From: Pseudomonadota bacterium
GTDB taxonomy: Bacteria > Pseudomonadota > Gammaproteobacteria > Burkholderiales > Burkholderiaceae_C
NCBI GenBank assembly: GCA_021808445.1
Contig: JAKBBP010000008.1
Span: 1 to 64,000 of the forward strand
DNA length: 64,000 nt
Direction of reading: 5' to 3'
The position numbers and the translations under genes were made by a program. This document shows, piece after piece, positions 19,533 through 28,538 of this stretch. The notes below the pieces were generated by a model that was not told where the DNA came from, ran no database searches, and was given only the letters and a program-made list of their open reading frames with translations. How positions within the stretch are numbered: position 1 is the first letter of the stretch; every line of letters begins with the position of its first letter.

Positions 19533-19727
19533 ATGGGTTCCTTTCTCAGCGCCTTCCGGGCCATCTTCTGGGCCTTCCTGGGCGTGCGCAAATCGAAGGA
19601 CCGCGAGCGCGACTTCGCGAACCTGAACATCCTCCATATCGTCATCGCAGGCCTGGTCGGCGCGGCGCTGTTCGTCGGCCTGCTGATGATGATCGTGCAT
19701 TGGGTCATTTCCAACCCTCATTCCTAA
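19533..19727 (+). CDS. DUF2970 small membrane protein
   Basis: 64 residues with the DUF2970 pattern: an N-terminal amphipathic segment (FLSAFRAIFWAFLGVRKSKDRERD) and one C-terminal transmembrane helix. It normally lies between ctaG (cox11) and coxC; here ctaG is absent and it directly follows the small assembly gene. Function unknown. Confidence 0.85.
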   Translation: MGSFLSAFRAIFWAFLGVRKSKDRERDFANLNILHIVIAGLVGAALFVGLLMMIVHWVISNPHS

Positions 19728-19743
19728 CGTCGAGGAAGACAAT

Positions 19744-20601
19744 ATGTCGTCATCCAGCCAACCCTCGGGTTATTTCGTTCCGAGTCCATCGCCCTTTCCG
19801 GTGATGGCGGCCACCTGCCTGGTGGCGATGGCCTTCGGCGCCGGCCTGTGGTTCAACGACGTCCCGCATGCGCAATGGCTGTTGCTGGTGGGCCTGCTGG
19901 GATTCCTGGGCACGCTGTACAAGTGGTTCGGGCGCGCCATCTCGGAAAGCGAGGGTGGTCTGCACAACCAGGCGGTGGACTCCTCCTTCCGCTGGAGCAT
20001 GAGCTGGTTCATTTTTTCCGAGGTGATGTTCTTCGCCTCGTTCTTCGGGGCCCTGTACTACGCGCGGGTGTGGGCGCTGCCCGACCTGGCCGCCCTGCAC
20101 AACCAGGTGCTGTGGCCGCATTTCCAGGCCGCCTGGCCCAGTGTCGGTCCCGGCGGGCTGATCCCCGCGGTGCACGCCATGGACCCCTGGCCCATCCCGA
20201 CCATCAATACCGCGCTGCTGCTGACCTCCGGCCTGACGCTGACCATCTCCCACCATGCGCTGCGTGCCGATCACCGCCGCAAGGCCATCTTCTGGCTGTC
20301 GCTGACCATCGCGCTGGGTGTGACCTTCCTGTTCATGCAGGGCTTCGAGTACCACCACGCCTACACCGAGATGGGGCTGAAGCTGACCTCGGGCATCTAC
20401 GGGGCGACCTTTTTCATGCTCACGGGTTTCCACGGTTTCCACGTGTTCCTGGGCGCGACCATGCTTTCCGTGGTGCTGTACCGCCTGGTACGCGGCGACT
20501 TCAAGGCGGATCACCATTTCGCCTTCGAAGGCGCTGCCTGGTACTGGCACTTCGTCGACGTGGTGTGGCTGCTGCTGTACGTGCTGGTGTATTGGCTTTG
20601 A
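19744..20601 (+). CDS. coxC: Cytochrome c oxidase subunit III
   Basis: 285 residues, seven predicted transmembrane helices, full length. Family blocks are FRWSMSWFIFSEVMFFASFFGALYYAR, the GFEYHHAYTEMGL loop, and the C-terminal HFAFEGAAWYWHFVDVVWLLLY. It stabilises subunit I and its proton uptake. It starts 16 bp after the DUF2970 gene. Its presence with subunit II but without subunit I nearby is notable. Confidence 0.95.
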   Translation: MSSSSQPSGYFVPSPSPFPVMAATCLVAMAFGAGLWFNDVPHAQWLLLVGLLGFLGTLYKWFGRAISESEGGLHNQAVDSSFRWSMSWFIFSEVMFFASFFGALYYARVWALPDLAALHNQVLWPHFQAAWPSVGPGGLIPAVHAMDPWPIPTINTALLLTSGLTLTISHHALRADHRRKAIFWLSLTIALGVTFLFMQGFEYHHAYTEMGLKLTSGIYGATFFMLTGFHGFHVFLGATMLSVVLYRLVRGDFKADHHFAFEGAAWYWHFVDVVWLLLYVLVYWL

Positions 20602-20644
20602 GTCCCGGGGGCGCCGAGCCGCCTGGCGGCTGCGCCCTGGAAGC

Positions 20645-20669
20645 GACGGCCGCGCGGGGCGCGGCCGTC
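20645..20669. terminator. Perfect stem-loop between converging coxC and DUF2909 genes
   Basis: An exact 11 bp inverted repeat (GACGGCCGCGC / GCGCGGCCGTC) with a three-base GGG loop lies 44 bp past the coxC stop and 20 bp past the end of the opposing gene. There is no T-run, so it may stop or protect transcripts from either side by structure rather than act as a classical terminator. Confidence 0.45.
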
Positions 20670-20688
20670 AGGTGCTGGGCCCGCAGGC

Positions 20689-20901
20689 TCAGCGCGACGT
20701 CAGCGGAATGCCGCTGGGGTGGATCCACCCCATCCTGTAGCTCAGCAGGATGAACAGGAACAACAGGATCGAGAAGCCGATCCGGAACGTCAGGGCGTTG
20801 ACCGCGCGATTGGACTTCCCCTTGTCCTTCATCACGAAGTACAGCCCGGAGAACAGGCTGCCGAGGATGAGCACGAAGGCGATGAGGACGACGATGCGCA
20901 A
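20689..20901 (-). CDS. DUF2909 twin-transmembrane protein
   Basis: 70 residues, two transmembrane helices joined by a basic loop (MKDKGKSNRAVNALTFRIG). This is the DUF2909 'twin transmembrane protein' found on the opposite strand between coxC and SURF1 in betaproteobacteria. The start is TTG at 20901 behind GGGAG. It is divergent from SURF1 with only about 30 bp between starts. Function unknown. Confidence 0.75.
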   Translation of the reverse strand: MRIVVLIAFVLILGSLFSGLYFVMKDKGKSNRAVNALTFRIGFSILLFLFILLSYRMGWIHPSGIPLTSR

Positions 20902-20931
20902 GGCTTGGCTCCCGCTTGGGTGAATGAGGTG

Positions 20932-21705
20932 ATGTCGAAGCCGATTGTCCCACCAGTGGCGCCGCAAGGCGCGACCCCAGGCTTGCGACCGCGGGAAATC
21001 CTGACCGTGATCGCATCCCTGGCGCTGATCGCGCTGCTCGCGCGGCTGGGCGTGTGGCAGCTCGATCGCGCGCACTACAAGCAGGCGCTGGCGGCGAGCA
21101 TCGCCAGCCGCGAGCACATGCCCGCACTGGCACTGGGCCCGCAGGGTCTGGATTTCGCCAGTGCCGAGTGGCGTCCGGTGCAGGCCCGCGGCACCTGGGC
21201 CGGGCGGCTGACCGTCTACCTGCAGAATCGCCAGTACCGGGGTGTGAGCGGATTCTGGGTGTTCACCCCGCTGCGCCTGGCGGGTTCGGACACCTACGTG
21301 ATGGTCGAGCGCGGATGGGCCGGACCCGACACCCACGCGCCGATGCTGGTGCCGCCCATTCCCAGTCCGCCGGGCATGGTGGAGGTGCGTGGGCGCGTTG
21401 CGCCCGCACCGTCACAATGGTTTTCTTTCGCGAAAGACCCTCCTGGTGCCATGGTGCGCCAGAATGTCCAACTTTCCCAGTTCGCCGCCTACCATCACAT
21501 CCGCCTCCTGCCGTACGTGATCCAGCAACTGGGGACGGACGGCGAGGGGCTGGTGCGCGACTGGCCCGCCCCGGATCTCGGCATGCAGACCAACTACGGC
21601 TACGCCTTCCAGTGGTTCGCGATGAGCGCGACCTGCATGGGCCTGCTGGTGTATTTCACCACCCGCACGCTGCGCCGCCGGCGTGCCGCGGGGGGCACGC
21701 GATGA
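20932..21705 (+). CDS. SURF1 family cytochrome oxidase assembly protein
   Basis: 257 residues. Two transmembrane helices, N-terminal (about 25-41) and C-terminal (about 225-243), flank a periplasmic domain with the SURF1 blocks LGVWQLDRA, the FTPLRL...VMVERGW motif and the C-terminal NYGYAFQWFAMS. SURF1 helps place heme a into subunit I. ATG at 20932 is chosen; GTG at 20920 is possible. It overlaps the next gene by four bases. Confidence 0.88.
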   Translation: MSKPIVPPVAPQGATPGLRPREILTVIASLALIALLARLGVWQLDRAHYKQALAASIASREHMPALALGPQGLDFASAEWRPVQARGTWAGRLTVYLQNRQYRGVSGFWVFTPLRLAGSDTYVMVERGWAGPDTHAPMLVPPIPSPPGMVEVRGRVAPAPSQWFSFAKDPPGAMVRQNVQLSQFAAYHHIRLLPYVIQQLGTDGEGLVRDWPAPDLGMQTNYGYAFQWFAMSATCMGLLVYFTTRTLRRRRAAGGTR

Positions 21706-22400
21706 AGACGCTGCAGGCCCATCCGGTGCCGGCGGGCCGGCCCGGCGTGCCGCGCAGGCGCGTGGCCCTGTGGCTGCTGGCGGCCGTGGTGCTGGTGCCG
21801 CTGCTGGCCACGCTGTACGTCGGACTGGTGGAGCATCGCGGAGGCAAGCCGGCCTATGGCGAGCTCGTGCAGCCCCAGCGCCCGGTGCCGCGCCTGCGCC
21901 TGCGCACCCTCGACGGCAAGCCCTTCGAACTGCGCAGTCTCAACGGCTACTGGCTGATGCTGGTCGCGGCCCCCGGCTCCTGCGACGCCGCCTGCCAGCG
22001 CCTGTTGTTCGACATGCGCCAGTTCTACCTGGCCGCCGGCAACGACCAGTACCGCGTAGCCCGCGTCTGGCTGGTCACGGACGACGCGCCGGTCAACCCC
22101 GGGGTCCTCGCGCCGGCAGCGGGGACGGTGATCCTGCGCGCCGATCCCACGCAACTGCGCGCCTGGCTGCCGCTGAGCCAGGGCGAGGGCCTGCAGGGTC
22201 CGATGTGGCTCGTGGACCCGCTGGGCAACCTGATGCTGCGGTTCCCCGCCGGCTTCGATCCGGTGCGCGCGCTCGGCGTGTTCGGCAAGCTGCTCTACAA
22301 CACCCAGTCCTGGAAATCGAGAAGTCTGCAGCCGCTGCCGATCGTCCGGGATCCATCCGGCCCGGGCCCTGGCGCCGCGAGCCCGGGGGCCAAGCCATGA
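21702..22400 (+). CDS. SCO-like / thioredoxin-fold membrane-anchored protein
   Basis: 232 residues. One N-terminal transmembrane helix (about 22-42) is followed by a thioredoxin-like domain. A CxxxC copper-type motif (CDAAC) sits where SCO proteins carry theirs, and LVDPLGNLMLRFP resembles the SCO C-terminal strand. It is the divergent SCO-like protein commonly between SURF1 and ctaA in Burkholderiales, probably an assembly factor. It overlaps both neighbours by four bases, so translation is likely coupled. Confidence 0.75.
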   Translation: MKTLQAHPVPAGRPGVPRRRVALWLLAAVVLVPLLATLYVGLVEHRGGKPAYGELVQPQRPVPRLRLRTLDGKPFELRSLNGYWLMLVAAPGSCDAACQRLLFDMRQFYLAAGNDQYRVARVWLVTDDAPVNPGVLAPAAGTVILRADPTQLRAWLPLSQGEGLQGPMWLVDPLGNLMLRFPAGFDPVRALGVFGKLLYNTQSWKSRSLQPLPIVRDPSGPGPGAASPGAKP

Positions 22401-23581
22401 TGAATCCTTCCCTTCCGTCCAACCTGGTGCACAACCTGTACCAGGCGGTTCCCACCGTCTGGTTGTTCTCGCTGCACTGGCTGCAGGCCGGCATGTGGCT
22501 GCTCGGGCTGCTGCTGGTGGTCTGGGCGGGCTTGCGCATGCGCTGGGCGCGCCTGGTGGCGCTGCTGGTGTTCCTGACCATGGACCTGGTCATGTTCGGG
22601 GCCTTCGTGCGCCTGACCGATGCGGGCCTGGGCTGCCCCGACTGGCCGGGGTGCTACGGGCGCCTCACGCCGGCGCAGGCCCATGTGCAGATCCACCAGG
22701 CCGTGGCGGAGGAGGGGGGCACCCAGGGCAACGTGAGTCCCTTCAAGGCCTGGGTGGAAATGATCCATCGCTACGTGGCCACCATCATCGGCGCGCTGAT
22801 CACGGTGATGGCCCTGCGTGCACTATGGGCACGCAGGAAGGGGCAGGCCGTTCGCGTGGGGCTGCCGCTGCTCTTGTTCGCCTGGATCATCGTGCAGGGC
22901 ATGTTCGGCGCCTGGACGGTCACCCTGCTGCTCAAGCCGCTGATCGTCACCCTGCACCTGATGGGGGGCATCGTGCTGCTGCTGCTGGCGGCCTGGTTCT
23001 GGATGCGCAATCGCCCCGACATGCAGCCGCTGGATGCGGGGGCCGCGACGCGCTGGCTCACCCTCGCTGCGCTGGCCGGGCTGCTGGTGCAGATCTTCCT
23101 GGGCGGCTGGGTGAGCACGAATTACGCCGCGCTGGCCTGCTCGGGCTTTCCCACCTGCAACGGCAGCTGGAATCCGCAGGTCGACTGGAGTGCCGGTTTC
23201 ACCATGTGGCGTGACCTCGGCCGCATGCCCGACGGCTCGGCGATCACCCTTCAGGCGCTGATGGCCATCCATTGGGCGCACCGACTGTTCGCCGTGGTGG
23301 CCTCCGCGCTGGTGCTCGGCGCGGCCGGCCTGCTGGCTCGCCTGCGCGAGCTGCGCCGCCTGGCGGCGTGGCTGGTGCTGGCGCTGCTGACCCAGATTGC
23401 CCTGGGCGTCAGCGTGGTGCTGCTGCAGCATCCCCTCGTGCCCGCGGTGGCCCACAATGGAGTGGCGGCACTGATGGTGCTGCTCTTGACCACGGCGGCC
23501 TGGCGCACCTCGGGTGGGCGCCAGGAGCGCCGCGCTGCCGCGCCGCCGGCAGGAATGCAACCCGTGCAAGGCCAATCATGA
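22397..23581 (+). CDS. ctaA: Heme A synthase (COX15/CtaA)
   Basis: 394 residues, eight transmembrane helices. It oxidises heme O to heme A. The four conserved histidines are in [31 protein letters not shown] and [11 protein letters not shown]; the second half also has [22 protein letters not shown]. It overlaps the SCO-like gene upstream and ctaB downstream by four bases each. Confidence 0.93.
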   Translation: MMNPSLPSNLVHNLYQAVPTVWLFSLHWLQAGMWLLGLLLVVWAGLRMRWARLVALLVFLTMDLVMFGAFVRLTDAGLGCPDWPGCYGRLTPAQAHVQIHQAVAEEGGTQGNVSPFKAWVEMIHRYVATIIGALITVMALRALWARRKGQAVRVGLPLLLFAWIIVQGMFGAWTVTLLLKPLIVTLHLMGGIVLLLLAAWFWMRNRPDMQPLDAGAATRWLTLAALAGLLVQIFLGGWVSTNYAALACSGFPTCNGSWNPQVDWSAGFTMWRDLGRMPDGSAITLQALMAIHWAHRLFAVVASALVLGAAGLLARLRELRRLAAWLVLALLTQIALGVSVVLLQHPLVPAVAHNGVAALMVLLLTTAAWRTSGGRQERRAAAPPAGMQPVQGQS

Positions 23582-24477
23582 AAACCGGCTCCCTCTCCCA
23601 GCCCCCTGGCGCGCTGCGCGTCGTTTCGCAACTCTACGCGCTGACCAAGCCGCGGGTGGTGCAGCTGATCGTGTTCTGCGCCGTCATCGGCATGTTTTTG
23701 TCGCAGCCCGGGCTGCCCAACTGGCGCCCGCTGCTGGCCGCCACGGCCGGCATCTGGCTGGTGGCCAGCGCCGCCGCGGCCTTCAACTGCCTGGTGGAGC
23801 AGAAGATCGACGCCGTCATGCGCCGCACCTCCTGGCGCCCATCGGCCACGGGCGAGCTGGGCAGTGCCCCGATCCTCCTGTTCTCGGGCCTGCTGTGCAG
23901 CGCCGGCATGGCCCTGCTGTACACCCAGGTCAATGCACTGACCATGTGGCTGACCTTCGGGACCTTCATCGGCTACGCGGTGATCTACACGGTGCTGCTC
24001 AAGCCGGCCACCCCGCAGAACATCGTCATCGGAGGCGCCTCCGGCGCCATGCCCCCGGTGCTGGGCTGGGCCGCGATGACCAACTCCGTGTCGGCGCAGG
24101 CGCTGATCCTGTTCCTGATCATCTTCCTGTGGACCCCACCGCATTTCTGGGCGCTGGCGCTGTACCGCACCGAGGATTACCGCAAGTCGGGCCTGCCGAT
24201 GCTCCCGGTGACCCATGGTTCGCGCTACACGCGTCTGCAGGCCCTGCTGTACACCTTGCTGCTGACGGTGGTGAGCCTGATGCCCTGGGCCATGCACACG
24301 GCCGGGCTGATCTACGCGTTCAGCGCGCTGGGCCTGGGGGGCGTGTTCATCGCCTACGCCGCCAGGCTGCTGCGGGAATACAGCGATGCACTGGCGCGGG
24401 CCATGTTCCGCTACTCCATCGTCTACCTCTCGCTGCTGTTCGCGGCCATGCTGGTCGACCACTACCTGCGCTTCTGA
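23578..24477 (+). CDS. ctaB: Heme O synthase (protoheme IX farnesyltransferase)
   Basis: 299 residues, multi-spanning UbiA-type prenyltransferase. It adds a farnesyl chain to heme B to make heme O, the substrate of CtaA. The first prenyl-diphosphate motif is [19 protein letters not shown] (about residues 66-84); the second region is [16 protein letters not shown]. It ends the oxidase cluster: the SCO1 gene that often follows is not present. Confidence 0.94.
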   Translation: MKTGSLSQPPGALRVVSQLYALTKPRVVQLIVFCAVIGMFLSQPGLPNWRPLLAATAGIWLVASAAAAFNCLVEQKIDAVMRRTSWRPSATGELGSAPILLFSGLLCSAGMALLYTQVNALTMWLTFGTFIGYAVIYTVLLKPATPQNIVIGGASGAMPPVLGWAAMTNSVSAQALILFLIIFLWTPPHFWALALYRTEDYRKSGLPMLPVTHGSRYTRLQALLYTLLLTVVSLMPWAMHTAGLIYAFSALGLGGVFIAYAARLLREYSDALARAMFRYSIVYLSLLFAAMLVDHYLRF

Positions 24478-24499
24478 AGCCCTTCGCCTCAGGCGGGCC

Positions 24500-25426
24500 G
24501 TGAGCGCCTACGTCGGACGCTTTGCTCCTTCGCCCAGCGGGCCGCTGCACGCCGGCTCCCTGGTGGCGGCCCTGGGTTCCTGGCTGGACGCGCGCGCGCA
24601 CGGCGGGCGCTGGCTGGTACGCATCGAGGATGTGGACACCCGGCGCTGCGTCGCCGGAGCCGATCTGCGCATCCTGCAGCAACTCGAGGCCTGCGGCTTG
24701 CGCGCCGATGCGCCCCCGTGCTGGCAGTCCCGGCGGGGAGCTGCCTACGCGCAGGCTCTGGAGCGGCTGCTGGGCTCCGGCGCCGCCTTTGCCTGCAGTT
24801 GCTCGCGTCGCGACCTGGAGCGGTCGGGCGCGCCCCTGGGGCCCGGCGGAGAGCGCGTGTATCCGGGCACGTGCCGGGCCGGTCCGCGAGGCGCGCCGCG
24901 CGCCTGGCGCCTGCGCCTGCCGCCCGGCGACGCGGCCTGTGTGCGCTGGCACTGCGATCGCCTCGGGGATCAGCGCGAATGCGTGGACCGTACGGTGGGC
25001 GATTTCGTGCTGCGACGCGCCGACGGCGACTGGGCCTATCAGCTCGCGGTGGTGGTGGACGATGCGGCGCAGCAGGTCAGCGACGTGGTGCGTGGCGAGG
25101 ACCTGGCCGGCTCCACCGCACGCCAGATCCTGCTGCAGCGCGCACTGGGGCTGCCCACGCCGCGCTACCTGCATCTGCCGCTGCTGCTCGATGCGCAGGG
25201 GCGCAAACTGTCCAAGTCCGAGCATGCGGCGGGCCTGGTGCCGGGCGTGCAGGCCCTGCGCGACGCCGCGGCGGTGCTGGGCCTGCAGCCGGCGGGTGCG
25301 ACGGTGGGCGAGGTGCTGGCCTCGGCGCTGTCGCAATGGCAGGGTCTGCGCGGGCGCTGGAAGCGCCACAGCCTGGAACGGCCGGCGGCTCCGTGCCCGG
25401 ATGCGCTGGGCTCGGACCGGGTCTGA
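24500..25426 (+). CDS. gluQ: Glutamyl-Q tRNA(Asp) synthetase
   Basis: 308 residues, a glutamyl-tRNA synthetase catalytic core without an anticodon-binding domain. It attaches glutamate to queuosine in tRNA-Asp. Motifs: [20 protein letters not shown] (HIGH-like), the zinc site (CSCSRRDL ... YPGTC), the VVRGEDL block and KLSKS (KMSKS-like). The start is GTG at 24500. Convergent with rhlE, 20 bp apart. A second queuosine gene (queE) lies just beyond rhlE. Confidence 0.93.
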   Translation: MSAYVGRFAPSPSGPLHAGSLVAALGSWLDARAHGGRWLVRIEDVDTRRCVAGADLRILQQLEACGLRADAPPCWQSRRGAAYAQALERLLGSGAAFACSCSRRDLERSGAPLGPGGERVYPGTCRAGPRGAPRAWRLRLPPGDAACVRWHCDRLGDQRECVDRTVGDFVLRRADGDWAYQLAVVVDDAAQQVSDVVRGEDLAGSTARQILLQRALGLPTPRYLHLPLLLDAQGRKLSKSEHAAGLVPGVQALRDAAAVLGLQPAGATVGEVLASALSQWQGLRGRWKRHSLERPAAPCPDALGSDRV

Positions 25427-25446
25427 GCTGCCCGCTCGCGCAGCGT

Positions 25447-26883
25447 CTACTTGCCCGCGGCGGGCGGCTTGCCGCCCAGCAGCAGGGGCACCTTGCGCCG
25501 CGATCGGATATTGCTCGGCACTCCGCCACGCGCGGCGCCCGCCGCAGGCGCCTGCTCCCAGGGTGGCTGGGCGTTGGGGTCGGCTTCGTAGGGCTTGTCG
25601 AACCAGGGATCCTGGGTCGAGGCGCGGGGCGTGCCGGGGCGCTGCGGCGTGTGGCCCAGCCCCGAATCGCGAGGCGCGCGGGGCAGGCGGCGTGGCGGGT
25701 GCACATCCAGTTCACGAAGCTCGATCTTGCGCTTGATGAGCTTCTCGATGTCGCCCAGCGAGCGGCTGTCGCGCTCGCTGCACAGCGTGATGGCCAGGCC
25801 CGAGGCGCCCGCGCGGCCGGTGCGCCCGATGCGGTGCACGTAGTCCTCGGCATTGAAAGGCACGTCGTAGTTGATCACCCCGGGAAGCTCGGCGATGTCC
25901 AGCCCGCGCGCCGCCACGTCGGTGGCGACCAGCACCTCGACCTCGTTGCGCTTGAAGGCGTCCAGCGTGGCGAGGCGCTCGGCCTGCGACTTGTCGCCGT
26001 GCATGGCCTGGGCCTTCAGTCCGTCACGCTGCAGCATGCGCGCCAGGCGTCCGGCGCCGAGCCGGCTGTTGACGAACACGATGGTCTGGCGCAGTTCATG
26101 GTCGCGCAGCACTTGCAGCAGCGCGGGGTGCTTGAGGTCCTCGGCCACCTTGTAGAGGATCTGCTCGACGTTGGTCGCGGTGGCATTGGGGCGCGCCACC
26201 TCGACGGTCACCGGGTCGCGCAGGTAGCTCTGGGCCAGGCGCCGGATCTCGGGCGAGAAGGTGGCGGAGAACAGCAGCGTGGTGCGCTGGGACGGCAGGA
26301 AGGCGAGGATGCGCTGCAGATCGGGCAGGAAGCCGATGTCCAGCATGCGGTCGGCCTCGTCCAGCACGACGAACTGGACCTGCGACAGGTTCACCGTGCG
26401 CGCCTCCAGGTGGTCGAGCAGGCGTCCCGGCGTGGCCACCACGATCTCCACTCCCTGGCGGAGCGCGGCGGTCTGCGGAGCCATGTCCATGCCCCCGAAC
26501 ACGCAGGCACTGCGCAGCGGCGTGTGGCGCGCATAGGCCTGCACGTTGACGAACACCTGGTCGGCCAGTTCACGGGTGGGTGCGAGCATCAGCGCGCGCA
26601 CCGGATGGCGCGCCGGCGACACGCTGGTGCTCGCCAGCGGCAGCAGCTGCTGGAGGATGGGCAGCGTGAAGGCGGCGGTCTTGCCGGTGCCGGTCTGCGC
26701 GGCGCCCATCATGTCGTGCCCGGAGAGCACCACGGGAATGGCGCGCTGCTGGATGGGGGTGAGGGTTTCGTAGCCCATGTCGGCCACCGCCCGCAGCAAC
26801 CTCGGATCCAGCGCGAGATCGCTGTAGCGCTGAACGACCGGGGCTTCGACGGCGGGTGCTTCGGTAGGGCTTGCTTGGTTCAT
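25447..26883 (-). CDS. rhlE: DEAD-box RNA helicase RhlE
   Basis: 478 residues. Q motif (YETLTPIQQRAIP), Walker A AQTGTGKT, PTRELADQV, DEAD box VLDEADRML, SAT (FSATF), and the C-terminal domain with ARGLDI and HRIGRTGRAG. The C-terminal tail from about 395 is Pro/Arg-rich, as in RhlE types. The start is ATG at 26883 behind AGGAAC; ATG at 26901 is an alternative. It probably acts in ribosome assembly or RNA turnover. Confidence 0.92.
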   Translation of the reverse strand: MNQASPTEAPAVEAPVVQRYSDLALDPRLLRAVADMGYETLTPIQQRAIPVVLSGHDMMGAAQTGTGKTAAFTLPILQQLLPLASTSVSPARHPVRALMLAPTRELADQVFVNVQAYARHTPLRSACVFGGMDMAPQTAALRQGVEIVVATPGRLLDHLEARTVNLSQVQFVVLDEADRMLDIGFLPDLQRILAFLPSQRTTLLFSATFSPEIRRLAQSYLRDPVTVEVARPNATATNVEQILYKVAEDLKHPALLQVLRDHELRQTIVFVNSRLGAGRLARMLQRDGLKAQAMHGDKSQAERLATLDAFKRNEVEVLVATDVAARGLDIAELPGVINYDVPFNAEDYVHRIGRTGRAGASGLAITLCSERDSRSLGDIEKLIKRKIELRELDVHPPRRLPRAPRDSGLGHTPQRPGTPRASTQDPWFDKPYEADPNAQPPWEQAPAAGAARGGVPSNIRSRRKVPLLLGGKPPAAGK

Positions 26884-26969
26884 CGGGTTCAGTTCCTGCA
26901 TGGATCGCAAATCGGCGCCCCCAGGATCTGCCGCACGGGCGGGGGCGAGCCCGTGCGCTGCCGGCGCGT

Positions 26970-27602
26970 TCAGCGAATGCCCAGCAGCTTGTGGGTCTGC
27001 AGGCTCAGTCGCCAGCGCGGGTCGCGCAGGCACTGGCGCAGCGCCCATTCGGTGTTCTCTCGTCGCAGCGGCCCGTCCATGGGCTGCAGCAGGCGTTGTC
27101 CGAAATCCAGCCCGGCCAGTTCGTCGAGGTCGAGCCCGGGCTGCGGCACGACCACCTTGATCTCCTGCCCGCTGCGCTGTACCAGAGGCGCGCCGGCCTT
27201 CGGGCTCACGCAGATCCAGTCGATTCCAGGCGGCGCCGGCAGGCTGCCGTTGGTCTCGACGGCGATGCGCAGGCCGCGCGCGTGCAGCGCGTCGACCAGG
27301 GCCTCGTCCACCTGCAGCAGCGGCTCGCCGCCGGTGAGCACGCACAAACCGCCCGCGCTGCCCTGCGGCCAGCGGGCCGCAACGGCCTCGGCCAGGTCCC
27401 GCGCCTCGGTGAAGCGGCCGCCACCCTCGCCATCGGTGCCGACGAAATCCGTATCGCAAAAGCGACAGATCGCCTGGTCACGGTCCTGCTCGCGCCCGTT
27501 CCACAGATTGCAGCCTGCGAACCTGCAGAACACCGCGGGCATGCCCGCCTGCGCTCCTTCGCCTTGCAGGGTATAGAAGATTTCCTTGACCGAATAGGTC
27601 AT
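26970..27602 (-). CDS. queE: 7-carboxy-7-deazaguanine synthase QueE
   Basis: 210 residues, radical SAM enzyme of queuosine synthesis. The iron-sulfur motif is of the betaproteobacterial type with an insertion: CRFAGCNLWNGREQD... CRFCDTDF. SAM-binding block LTGGEPLLQ and VETNGS follow. ATG at 27602 is set by MTYSVKEIFYTLQGEG. It lies downstream of pal on the same strand but beyond a strong terminator, so it probably has its own promoter. Confidence 0.92.
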   Translation of the reverse strand: MTYSVKEIFYTLQGEGAQAGMPAVFCRFAGCNLWNGREQDRDQAICRFCDTDFVGTDGEGGGRFTEARDLAEAVAARWPQGSAGGLCVLTGGEPLLQVDEALVDALHARGLRIAVETNGSLPAPPGIDWICVSPKAGAPLVQRSGQEIKVVVPQPGLDLDELAGLDFGQRLLQPMDGPLRRENTEWALRQCLRDPRWRLSLQTHKLLGIR

Positions 27603-27684
27603 CGATGACGTGCTGCTGGTGGCATGCGGCACGCATTATCCCACGGACGGCTTGTGCGTCGCAGCAAGTCCGCGTCGCGCGCAT

Positions 27685-27722
27685 GAAAAACCCGCGCGGG
27701 CCACCAGGGGCCGGCGCGGGTG
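27685..27722 (-). terminator. Rho-independent terminator after pal
   Basis: Read on the minus strand, CCCGCGC-C-GGCC, a CCTGGT loop, GGCC-C-GCGCGGG and then TTTTT form a GC-rich hairpin with a single C.C mismatch and a T-run, about 35 bp past the pal stop. It separates pal from queE. Confidence 0.75.
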
Positions 27723-27757
27723 CCTGGAGCCCGCGCAAGGCGCGGGCGATTGCGGCT

Positions 27758-28285
27758 TCAGCGCTGGTAGACGATGTCCACGCGGCGGTTTTCGGCGTAG
27801 TCCGCGGCCGTCGTGCCCATGGCCTTGGGCTTTTCCTTGCCGAAGCTGATGGCTTCCATCTGGGCCGGCTTGGCGCCCAGCAGTTCCATGGCGTTCATCA
27901 CCGAGTCGGCACGCTTCTGACCCAGGGCCAGGTTGTATTCGCGGCTTCCACGGGCGTCGGTGTTGCCTTGCAGCTGCACATGGGCCGCCGGGTGGGCGAT
28001 CAGGTACTGCGCGTTGTCCTCGACCACCGGACGGTACTTGGACTCGATGTTGTACTTGTCGAAGGCGAAGAACACGCTGCGCGGCACGTTCGGCGCCGGG
28101 CCGAGGTTTTCCTCGGCAGGTGCCTGCACGGCGGCGACGCTGCTTTGCGCGGCGTGGTTGGAAGGCGCCGGAGCGGCGGACTGCACCGGCGCCGTCGGCT
28201 TGCTGCTCGAGGCGCAGCCGCCCAGGGTGCCGAGCACGGCCAGAGCCAGCGCAGCCGGCACGGTGGACAACAGGTGACGCTTCAT
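27758..28285 (-). CDS. pal: Peptidoglycan-associated lipoprotein Pal
   Basis: 175 residues. Lipobox LGGC at about residue 24, a Pro/Ala linker, then the OmpA-like peptidoglycan-binding domain (NTDARGSREYNLALGQKRADSV, ENRRVDIVY). It tethers the outer membrane to peptidoglycan with the Tol system. ATG at 28285 follows AAGGGG; a GTG lies just upstream. tolB and ybgF, usual neighbours, are not on either side here. Confidence 0.93.
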   Translation of the reverse strand: MKRHLLSTVPAALALAVLGTLGGCASSSKPTAPVQSAAPAPSNHAAQSSVAAVQAPAEENLGPAPNVPRSVFFAFDKYNIESKYRPVVEDNAQYLIAHPAAHVQLQGNTDARGSREYNLALGQKRADSVMNAMELLGAKPAQMEAISFGKEKPKAMGTTAADYAENRRVDIVYQR

Positions 28286-28518
28286 CACAATCCCCTTTTT
28301 AGGAATAAATGGTCAGGTATGCGGGCCGACTTGCAACGCCGCCTCGCGGGCGTATCCCGGAACATCGGCGCGAGGGGGCCTGAGTGATCATGCGCACGCG
28401 AATAAGCCCCCCTTGCGAGCATAAGGCTCCCCAGACGCAAACGCGATACCTGAGTGCCCCGTTGACCGCCGAAGCGTATCGGTTGGACACCAAGGTAACG
28501 GGAAGTAACGCGTCTGCG

Positions 28519-28533
28519 CACGGCCGTTCAACG
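28519..28533. terminator. Small inverted repeat after the LysE-family gene
   Basis: GGCCGTT/AACGGCC arms with one base between them lie a few bases beyond the stop of the exporter gene. No T-run follows, so it is only a candidate for transcript end formation. The rest of the 253 bp between pal and this gene shows no gene or clear signal. Confidence 0.3.
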
Positions 28534-28538
28534 GCCGA

